Source: Aplysia californica (taxonomy: Eukaryota; Mollusca; Gastropoda; Aplysiida; Aplysiidae). Taken from it: a stretch of 64,000 bases of DNA. The stretch's first letter is position 1; every line of letters starts with the position of its first letter. Below are positions 47,001 to 59,000 of this stretch, piece by piece. The notes beneath the pieces are model-generated. The model was not told the DNA's origin. It saw only the letters and a list, made by a program, of their open reading frames with translations, and searched no databases. A program made the translations under genes and the position numbers. The stretch covers positions 290,918 to 354,917 of the forward strand of contig NW_004797752.1 in NCBI RefSeq assembly GCF_000002075.1, written 5' to 3'.

Positions 47001-50000
47001 ATCTTTTGCTACGGAATTTCGGTAGTCCTATGCTGTCGCAGCTTTTTATGGAGGGAGTTGAGAATGGTGGAGGAACAAGTACAGAACTGGCAGAAAGCAG
47101 GGATTTCCGTAAAAATACGGAAAAGTGGAAGTAATGCCTCTCGAAGAGTGAACATTATGAGGGACAAGAACATTCTACACAGGTGCATTTTAGACATAAT
47201 TTTTTAAGGGTAAAAATTCTTACTGGGAATTCAGACTTCAGGAAGTAATAGTTACACTAAGTTACAGTTGAGAGTAAGTTTTCAGTCGAGTATGGTATAA
47301 CTTATATTGAGGTTTTACTGTATTACTCATTGAACATTGCCTTGTGACGCACCATACCCTTTGGTCTTGAGGGGAGGGGAATCTACAAATGGAAACGGAT
47401 GTGGTTATCAAATCATGGTGTCAAATACATCATGTACAAACACTCTTCCGTTCCCCTCACTGTTTCATCGAGGTATTATGTAGGCTTATTATTGTGCATT
47501 CATCAGCTCTACATAATTGTACTTTTACATTCAGTTTCTGGATCAATAACATTACATTCACTAAGTTCACTTGTGTCAAAACTGCTGTGAAACATTGAGC
47601 TCTGACGTTATACATAGAACCAAAAAAAACCAATACAATCATTGCATATTTGCGATTGGGAGGAAAAAAACACTTCAACTTAAGCATATTTATGCTTTTA
47701 ACTGTTTGACTTTAACAAATGTAAAGAAGAAGAGGTGCTGGGACCTAACAAAAAGATCAACTTAACCAAAGAACAACTCAAGTGGAGTTGACTGTATTAT
47801 TTTCTCCGCAAGAAACAGCCATGTATTATTTGAAATAAAATTAGGTTCTGCTTATACTATTTATTAATTGATTACAGTATCATAAGAGAATTTGACACAA
47901 AAATGTGTTTGGCTAAAGGTTTAGTGCGAAACTTCTATTCTCGTAAGGCAGAAGTAACATTCCTCTGTGCCAATACTGTCTTAACCTTTTCTAAATTTTT
48001 CTAAAACAGCCATCCAGTGTAAACTTTAAGGGCCAACATATTGATTTGGAATCCTCGCTGAAATATGCCTATTATTTCCTTCTTAAACACAAATGAAACT
48101 TCAATAGAAATTTTTTTTTATCGGTGCCGTTAGCGCTGTATCATGCTGCATAATGGTGTGGATGACCCAGGTTGATTGGGGAGTGCTCAAGGCTCTCCAT
48201 CAACACCTTTGCTTGGTCCTATCGGAGACGGACTTTGTATTCCGCGGTCCTCCTCTATGAATAAACTTAAACAATGTTTAAAGCCTGAGCATTTACAACT
48301 TTTGGTACCTTAACCATCAGTGACCTTTGTCGTCAGGCTGCAATAAGCGGTCATTACCGTTCACGACTTTAATAGCCAAATTGATCAGGCAGGCTAAACA
48401 TAAACAATGAACACTGCACCGAAGTAACCAACAAATGAAGTCACTCTATGCAATAGCTGAATGGTTGACGAAAAACTCTTGGAATTTTTATAGTGTGTTT
48501 CTTGGGCTGTGAGTTTATTTTTTTCATTATTTTTTTAAATTACTCTACAACGGTTTCAGCGCTCTCAGCTGGTGTGTTACTTAAGGGTTTTTCATTGCAT
48601 GAGCCCTCAGTACTGTTGTTAATGCTTTCAGTTACTTGAGTTTTACAACTCAAGGCCACTGACCTTGAGCATTCCTGTGGGGATGGCCATGCCCTTCAGT
48701 TGCTCGTTTGTCATCCACTTGAGTGGACGGTCAGTGCACTCCTCCACACACTGGTCAGTCTGAGACGGAGTCAGGGACACGTGGGCTGACCACACTTTAT
48801 ACATGTGGCGGATGTGGGAGAACTGATGGCTCACCTGGTCACAACAGGAATCACGAGAGAGATTATGCCAGATGGAAAATCTTTTTTTAAGATTTAAAAT
48901 AAGCAGAAATTACTGATGTCAAAATGAGAGCAAATTATAAGCTTTTTTACAATTCCATAACATAACATCACACTTAATACAATTTGATATTAATCTAAGA
49001 AAAATAAAATTTGATGCTGAACTAGAAAGTGATGAAATATAGAAAGTCACTCTCATGTTTCAGCATTGGCAAAAAGAAAGAAAGACTGATAAAATAATGG
49101 GATAGTAATAAGACATAGTACTTAGTGCTATCCAATGCACAAAACAAGTTCTACTTATCACCAATGCAGAAACAAAGAAACAAAAAGACAATTTGGTTGT
49201 TTTTTTTATGTGTTCAGAATTCTATACAGACAAAAAGGAATCAAGGGCTAAAGCTATTGTCAAGCAGCATGAGCAAACAAAAACAGTACCAGTTGTAACA
49301 TTGTCATGAATTGTAAAATTCTTTAAAAAATATACCTCTTTTCATTCATCACCTTTTCCATCTTTCACATTCATTGGGTTAAAAATGCAACTATCAGATA
49401 AGACAGATACCAATTCCCTATAAAAATGCTAAACTACATTGGATGAACAGTAACACGATACTGTTACGCAGTTCTTGAAAACAAAGGATGGCATAGGAAT
49501 AAACAAAAAGTAGGACCAACCACCAATGGCATCTTCCAACCACCCACAATTTATGAACTAAACAGAAAGCAGTGACATAATCCAAACCAGTTAATGGCAT
49601 TCACTGACTTGTTAATAATAAACAGAAGCACATTGGCACCAACTGTCATTTAATTCCAAGAAAGGGCAAGACAAACTACAGAGGGGAAAAAAAAGAACTC
49701 TCAAACAACCCACATTTTAATAAAATCAGACTGGCACAACAGCAACTCTAAAAAAAATATTTTTTAAAATCAAAAGGCTACAAAAGAGCTCCCAGCAACC
49801 ATCAACTGAACAGAGTAGAACTAATAATAGAAAAGCAAAAAGTTAAACTTACCCCACCAAGAAGCTGCAGGCCTTGGATATTTTCCTGAGACATGTTCAA
49901 CAAGCTTGCCACAAAAGGGATTACGTCTTGTCTACCATTTTCGTCTATCTGATTTGGAAATTCCCAAAGACCAGCCAACAAACCTGAAAAATTGAAATTT

Positions 50001-53000
50001 TGCTATCAAAAGAAGATTCTGAGCAAAACTTCAATGCTCTGGGCAAATTCCAAAAACAATACAGTAGAACACGGCTATAGCGGGATTTTTGGTTCCTGAA
50101 GAAAAATCCCGCTGTAGGCAAGTTCCCGCTATAGGAATGCAAAGGGGTATATTAGTCTTCCTTTTCTTGTTAATTTCTTTGATTATCTCGACCTTTAATT
50201 CGAGTGAGAAGCATTTCCTTTAGTCTTTGTTGGAAGCCATCTTTTCCTCGGTTTGTTGCTTGTGCAGTCCTATCGTTATCGTACCCGGTACCGGTTGGCC
50301 TGCAGTAGAACTGGTGAAGTGGATGCGTGCGTATGCCTGAGCATCAACGATCGCAATTCAATGAATCAGGAATCACACACTACATGCTCTCCTCTTTTTT
50401 TACTTTTTGGCCTAGCCTAGGGCTATGGCCTATACGCTCTTATACGGTATTGAGCTTCTAGGCTATGACACATCACTTCTATCCCAACGCCGCACCGCTA
50501 ACTGTCTGTTTGGAACCTGCCAACAGCCCCCCCCCCCCCCCCAAAAAAAAACTCCTTCCCAGCAGCTAGACCTCGCTTGGTCTCTCCCGCTGTATCCAAG
50601 TTCGGGCCTTTCCTTGCTCCGTTAAACCCGAACTAGGTAATTGAATTTAAATAGATAAAAAGGGGGATTCTGGAGAGGTCCCGCTGCAGCGGTGCCGCTA
50701 TAGTCATGTTCTACTGTATAGATCTACATCACTTTTGGAGTGGTTCACGTAACGCGTCTCTCCATCTCTCTCTAAGCCTACCGCCTGCCCCACCTCACTC
50801 ATCACTGGACTAACCAATCACAACGCGCACAGCTGACTGCCTGTTTGGAACCCGCCCACAGCCCCCCACTCCCCAGCTAGAGCTTGCTTGATCTCTCTCG
50901 CTGTATCCGAGATGGGGACTTTTTTTGCCCCGCTATATCCAAGCATAAATAATTGGGTTTACATAGGAACAAGATCCCGCTGTAGGGATGGTCCCGCTAT
51001 AGCAGGTGCCGCTATATTCATGTTCTACAGTAAATGTCTTTCATTTTTATTCTGACAGACCATGTTCATGATGCAAATGTGTGAAAGTAAAAGTTGTCGA
51101 AGGTGTGCAGTAACAGACAGTTAAATTCTCATGGCTAATCAACCCTTAAAACCCTGAATTCTTTTTTTTTCATACCTCCCTAGAATCCTGAATAAAAATT
51201 GAGATACTAGAAAAAATTAGGTTGGTTCATTGTTTTGTTTACTGTGTCTTTAATTGTTGTTAGATTTTACTGAAGTTTGAAAATGTTATTTATATATGAA
51301 TGCACAGTCTGAACAAAAGGGGAAAAGGTTAAAACACTGGTTTTTAGGACCAACTCTATGAGTTAAGTCTTGTGTGTGATCCCCGACTCCACTTCAGTCA
51401 AAGTATCATTAGACCTAGCCGTAGATCTAGCCTCTGGTAGCTTTAGTGGTGATCCCCTGCCAATTCCACTATCGTCAAAATCATCATCGATGTTATGCTG
51501 AACATTGCAGTCGTCTTCAACGGTCATATTTATCTATATATGCGACTGGGAGATCATTATAGGGGTCTGGTTCAGGATAAAAAATGTAAAAAATTTTGCC
51601 GCCTGAAGGGCCTGGCAGCGAAAAGTGACTAATTTTTCTTAAAAACTCGCAAAATTTCCAAACTTTCAGTGTAGAACTGCTCTCATGACATTATCGGTAC
51701 TTTCTGCTCGCGACAAAGTCATCTGGAGTTACATCCCCTGTTTCTAGCACTGGGAATTAAACGATAAAGTTGGCCAGCGGTATAGAAAAATACGGCGTAA
51801 GCGGTTACCAGCAGTATAGGGTTTTAAGGGTTAATCATATGATACGATCTGTTCATTAGATCTTTGACTACCACACTATGAATAATAATAAAAATAAAGA
51901 TCACTTCTATAGCACTTACTCCCTGGTGGCTCTAGATTCTTCACAATAAAATAAGATATGAATTATTTCATGAATACTGGCCCACTCAAAGTACAATTCT
52001 TTCAAATGGATTCATCAAAACATGGACACTTTTCCATTACGGTACATCAACTGCTTCTATAAAAGCCATTTAATTACTTAAAAAAGACTAAGTCCACATA
52101 GTGACAATGATGTATGCTTGTATCCAATAAACAATGCAAAGATTGAGGAAAGATGTGCTCTAAATTCAACCTGAGAGCAGGCTAATTAAGACTAAGAACA
52201 AAGTTCACTAGCCCTACTTCTAGGGGCACTAAGCTTCTTAGAGATATAATATGGCTTCAGACAGTCAACATTAATTAAACTAATCACAATCGTACAAAAG
52301 TAGTTGATTTTCCTAATCTATTTCTTCTCTTTATCTCAAAATCAGCCTTTCTAGTCTAAGATGACCATACCACGGTAACTCACCTTTCTTTGGTCTTTTA
52401 CAAATCAGGTATTGCTGTGTAGAGTCTGAGTTTGTTTTATTACAAAGTAGCACCACATTCAGAGTCTCTTGTCTAACAGAGCCTTTCTTTGGTTTGCGGG
52501 GAAAATTCGTGACACCTAATCTGAAAGAACAAAATTAAAATATGTAAAAATTAGGAAGAAAAACAAAAGGGAAACTTTTTAGAAACATGCATAAGCTAAA
52601 TGGGTGTCTCAAACTCATAATCAAAACTGATCAATTTTTTTCAAAACTGTGATTTGTGAAAGACAAAAAAATAGCCCACCCCATAGCCTAGGCAGTCTAG
52701 GGTAGGTGGCAGAACTGAAGAAAGTTGACCCTTGAAAAAAGACATCAATAGTAAAGAGTGAGCCAGAACCGACATCTAAAAAGAAACATGGTTCGAACAT
52801 GGAAGAGAAGATAACCAGTGTGTCTTTTAGATTAATACGTTGCTTTGTACACCCACAACAACAGGCATACGGTTCAAAATGGACCTTTTTAACACGTAAG
52901 TGTCCATCTGTCCTTTGACTAACAGACCAGCAAGAACCAGGGCTGTTGCCTGTGTTTATAATTTAAACCACACAAATCTCTACAAATGGAGTAGTTTTGA

Positions 53001-56000
53001 TTGCAACATATGCCTCACAAATAAACAAAAAATGAGTGCTTAACGAATGTATAGAAAACATGGATTAGGTTTAAGAAAAGTTGACACGGTTCTTCTAAGT
53101 CAACTCAAGTGACTGGACCTGAAGTCAGGAGGTGAGTATTCTAGTTGGTCGCAGAGGAGGTGTTAACAGTCCCATAGAGACATTAATCTTGATACTGTAC
53201 TTTTGTAGCAAACTATATCAGCTTCCATTCTGTGGTTGTCATTAGAGTCATAACAAAAACAAAGAAACAGTGTGCCTCAAAAAGCCTGTGCCACCCTTAT
53301 TGCATGACGCAGAGACAATACTGTGGATCTTCCATTCACTGACAAAGGCCCCACCACAGAAGGAAAAATCTCGCACGCTTTTTTCCATTAAAACCAACAA
53401 AACACCACCTGTTCACAGAACCCATAAAATTGAAACTGAACTGTTTACATGATTTTGGTGCCTTAGTCATACAGGGGACCCACAGAAAAGATTGTATCTA
53501 CCACGAACCCAACATTCCAACCACACTTTTAAGGCAGATATTCCCATTGAACATTCACCCTAAAATGCTCATATTTGTAAGGAAATTAATGACACTGAGG
53601 ATACACCAGGAAAGGAGGAGTGTAAAATTCTTTTTAATGAAGTGGAATACATGGAACATACAAAAGGTAGTCTAATATTTACTTGAAAGTTACCTCTATT
53701 GACCATTGACAGCTTTATCTTTTCACTTTTATGTTCTCATTCAGATCCACTATTCCTTCCTCCAAATCCAACCCAATATAATCAATTTTAGTTCCATTGT
53801 TTACTTTGATGAGCTTTCTTTAGAGCAATATGACACTCCTCAATTCATTCAACAGCTCCACATACTCACTTTTCAATTTTTTTCACATCAGCAAGTTTGT
53901 TTAACTCACTTGCGACTGGGCCCTTTCATCAGTCACAAGCGTTGAAGACTGGCGTTTTTGGGGGTATTTCAATAAATCACCACAACTCTCAGAATTACCC
54001 TATTGTAATCATTTTTTGACACAGTAAAGTAACATTCAAGCTTAATCTTATACAAAAAACTAAAGTTGTCTAAGTCTAATACTTTAATTTGTATGATTTT
54101 TTTAACATTGGCATGAATTTGATTTTCCGAAAAATTTCCAGAGACGTGACAAGTAGAATGAAATTCACTGCAACAACAAAAATAAAAGTTCAAATGTTCT
54201 GGTTTGATTTGTATACATTTGCGAGTGTTTGGTGAAAATATAAAAGCTGGTCTGTGCATTGATTCAGACCCATACACTGAATTACATGAGACAGATGTAC
54301 GGCACGTCGTTGTGATTTAGTTGCGCGAAAAACAACACCGGTACTAGTGCTAGATCTAGCCCTAGAACTACGACTCAGGCCGTGTTCGGGTACATATCCA
54401 GGATCCTAACTATTAGACATATCATATTCTGAGACACTAGAACTAGTAAAACGCACAGAAGTATAGAAAACGGCGAAATTATGTGATTCTTTTTCATGCG
54501 ACTTCTTCGACCGTTACTACGACGCGACTGTCGGATTACTATCAGCTGTATAGAAAAAAACAAAGCTCGAGTTCCGGTCTGTTCAACCCCAGTTGGGGTC
54601 ACTGTCCTTCACCTTCAATAACTTAAAAACTACCGGCCCCAGAGATACGAAACGAAGTCTAAGTAGCTCAGGCTTGGCCAAACAAGAGTACGAGGCGGGT
54701 CTCGCGATTCGTGCGTGATTTGTAGAGCGAAAAAAAAATTCCAAAGTTGGTCACGCAGGGCTTGTGAGACCCGTCGCGAGCGTCGCGGCGGGGGTCACGC
54801 AACTGTTGTGTGACCCGTCTGAAGTGAGTTAATATTCGATGCACCGAAGCAAAAGATTTCAAAGAAAGCACCTTCGTAAGATCAATTTGTGAATAATTTT
54901 TCATAAGTGACAAAACATTCAAGGAAGAAAGAAACCAGTTGTTTATGTTTTTTTCAATTGTAGCTCATAGAATAATTTTGGCAATAATTTAAACCATTGT
55001 GCTTAAACTCTCAAGAAGATCATCCACACCATGAGAATGCACTCAGCTTACCCGCACCTATAATCTACACTTCTTAATGTCTCTGTACTCTACACAGTAC
55101 CATAACATAAAGTCACAATATAAAGTTCATAATTTTAAAATGAAAAGTTTTTTAAGCATCAGTCTAATTTTATAACTGCTCTTTTATGGTCAAATAAATA
55201 AAAGGAAAGGTATCATATCACATACTCTTTCTTCCACGGCTCACCAGCAGGAAGACATAGCTTGCAGTCAGGCACCACTGAACACAAAAAAAACATAAGG
55301 TCATCAAAAATAGTAGCATAACTTCGTCTATTCTTCTGACAATACTAAATAGTAAACATTGCACTTGAATTATGCCCATAGTTTTCTCATTCAAACCTAC
55401 AGAGGGAAAGGATACTTCAGTAATGACATATTGTCACAGCCACGCCAAAGAAGACAGCATAATATCGCTGAAAAAGTACCACATGCAAAATAGCCCACGC
55501 TATATAAATAAAACTAACTAAAAGTCACTCTAACTAATTTGAAAACAATATTGTCATTAACAATTTTCAGGGATATCACTGGGATTCAGTGAGCATAACT
55601 GAAAATTTACAAAGCTGCATTTGCAAACAAAAGAACAGTTAATAGACACAACTATTATGGAGGTTAAATAGAAAACAAATACTTAGAATAATATTTGTGT
55701 GTCCTTTTAGTGAAAAAATAACCAAAATAGCCTTAAAACTACAGAAAAATGGCATCCCTGATTCGACACCCCCTCCCCCCTCACAAAAACTAAAAACGAG
55801 TTTACTCACAACATTCAATATCAACAAGAGCTGGTTTCTCATCCTTCACCTTGGGAGAGGTACAAAGTTTCAAAGAGGACGACTTCTTCAGTCTCTCTAC
55901 CTACATAGAAAACGCGAAAGTATAAGAAAATTATTTTCATAGAAGAAACTAATTAGAAAAATGAACAGAATTTATTCAGTATAAACTTACTGATCTAGGG

Positions 56001-59000
56001 AAGGGAATAAATTAGACTGTACATATACAAACAAAGAGCCAATAGTTAGTTACCTCAAAGAGTCTACATAACAAGAGGGGCCAGTTCTCTCTTTGAGCCA
56101 ATTAAAAAAGTGTCCTCAAAATTCGGTGGCGCCCTCTTCACAAATGCGCACCTTTTGCGAACAGAGTTACCCTACTTGAGTTTAAAAAATGAAAGTGAAA
56201 CTAGCAAGTTTTTGAATAAATTTCGGAAGAACACTTTTTTTTAATGGTTACGCTGACAAAAAACCTCTTCCGGAGGAAAGGGTGATTGTTTTCTTCGTTT
56301 AATTTGACTTTAGAATGAAAGGCGAGAGGTCATTAAAATTTTTTAAAACTAAAACTCTACACTGAACGAACCCGAACTGCTGATGAACTGCAGTCGATCT
56401 GCGCAGGCAAAGAGGTGCTATTCCTATTCTTCTTCTGGAAAAACGAAAGAGAGCTTCAAAACAGACTGCAGCAAAGAGCGAACTTCCTGCAGACACTTTT
56501 TTGGCTGAGTGGCCCACCTTGTTATGTACTATCTTTGGTTACCTGTATCAAAATGAATGTATATTCAATCATACTTTCACTCTCAAATTCATTAATCTAG
56601 CAACAAATGGGCTTCCAACAAGAGGTCAGAGATAAGAAGTACATAACATTATCCAAAACTCTCAAGTTCCTTGCCTTTGAGTACGCTCGACAAAGGGATT
56701 TCACAGGGCACTGCTCACATGCAGGGGTCGTTGGGGTGCAAACTGTTGCCCCAAGCTCCATCATAGATTGGTTGAAGTCGCCAGGCCTATCCGGGTCCAC
56801 CAATTTGTTTGCAAGAGACCTAAGTAGAATCAAATTTTAAAACAAATGTTACAGCGGTGTATTCTTATTCTAAAAAAAAAAAACATGAATTTTTTTAAAA
56901 AGACGATTCTTTCAGACACTACTAAAATGTCAAGGTTTGTAGCAAAACAGACCAGGTTCCACTGCAGAAAGAGAAGTTATGTCCAAGTGAGGGGTAACTA
57001 GAATATTGGCCTTGGACCAAAATGATTAAATCTCTGAGGGTGGGGAGATGTAGAAAACATACAGGGTACAAACAGGATTGACTACAAAAAGCACCCGAGA
57101 TACACACACACAAACAATAAGTGTTATCCTGTTACATTGACAACAAATTATATTGTTGTAATATAAAATATTCATCAATGATAGAAACAACAAAAGAAGT
57201 ACAGTCAAACCTCATTATACTGCCAGCCCTACTTTGCGTCAGGTTTTGCCAATGTACGAAAAGAAACACTGATACACATTATAATTTGATCCTTGACACC
57301 ATCTCTGCCAACTGTGTGAGTTGTATAGTCTCTGTTAAACTAATGTAAATTTGCCCTGTTATCTGGCCAGTGAATTGGTCGTCAGAGGTACACACTACAC
57401 ATGGCACTCACTCAGTGGCAGCTTGATAATCTCTTTCCCACAGTCTCTGCCAGTCTGGCCTATTTCTACCATTTGTCTCCGATTTGTGCTGATTAGGAAA
57501 ATGCTATTATTTTTAAGCTTTGACCAATATATATTTTTAAAAATTTAGAACGAAATTCTTAAAATCGCCTGAAGAAACTTCAAAAGAACTGCGTCATCTT
57601 GGCCTGTGAGCAAAATATTTCGCATTCCAAGACATCAGCCCCACGACCAAAAGGCTGGGGGCACCCCTGAAGTTTCTATATTGTGAGGTCTCACAATACT
57701 ATGTAAAAGTTCTGAGGTGGCCCCACCACTAACGAGTATCAAGTTTCAAAAATATACATCTACAGGGTCTTTGACACATAATCTAACCTAGCTTCTAATC
57801 TGGCAGAAACTTTCAATTAATTTGAACTTACTTAAAGTTCAGCTGGAGTTGTAAATGTAATTGTCTGCTACTCGTTTATCAGGGTTTGACTGTAGTACTC
57901 AAATTGGGGAAAAAAAACCTACAGCATTCGTCAGTTTGCTACACGTTAACAGACCAAATAATCTGAACTTTAAACTCACCACATTTCAAACTTTGGTGAT
58001 GAAATTGAGGTATGAGCAAAGAGAGTAGGGAACACATTTTTGACAACATAAGTGTAAAGCTATTCTTGAAGAACAAATTCAATCATTTGAATTCCTTTGT
58101 TCCTGATACCAACAAAGAATAATATCTTACACCAATGCACACAACCATTACAGTAATAAAAAACAAGAGATCAATACAAACATTTTTACTTCAATTGCTA
58201 TTATGACTATAACAAACAAGTGAGAACTGAAATTTATAGAAGTAACAAAGTGACTCTAGAAAAAATAATCTAGACAATGAGTTTGCTTATTGCAAAAGCT
58301 CACCAAAATGCATCCACCACATTTGGTTGCTTGATGTTCCCGCCAATCATGCGAAGACGCGACAAGACTCGTATGACATTACCATCTACGAGGCCAGTTG
58401 CCTATTCGAGTTTGAAAAGAAAAAAACTTTGGATACAAGGAAAACAATAAGAAAAATAATGGTACAGTTAACTGAGTGAGAAATTTAGTTTTATCCTAAA
58501 CAAACAGAAATATGTTCACTATGACACATTTTTTAGAATATAATAAATGAAATATGAGGGTAAAACAAATGTGTCGACTCGGAGCTTCAGCAACTAAAAA
58601 TTACACATAAAGCAAACAATGCTTTTAGCTAATGTAGATTTAGTTAACTGAAAAATTTCTGTCCAAAGATCTTGACATGATGAATTAAACACCCTAAATT
58701 CGATCATCACTCTCGCCTTGTAAGGATGAATTTCATTCCCTTTCCTTTCCTTGTTAGAAATAAATCTCTCTCTGACACAAGAAAGTAGACAGAAAACGAC
58801 AACTCCAGATAGAACAGGAGTAAAATTTCCCATTAGTCTCCAGGATGTAAGCAGTAAATGTTCACAGTAAATATGACAACCTACATAACCCAAACGCCAT
58901 ATTTTCCAGGCCCCTCCGCAACAGCAATATCCCAAGGGTATGCACACAAATCGGCAAACAGAAAAGACAGCACTTCATCTACAGACAAAAGAGTAATGAC

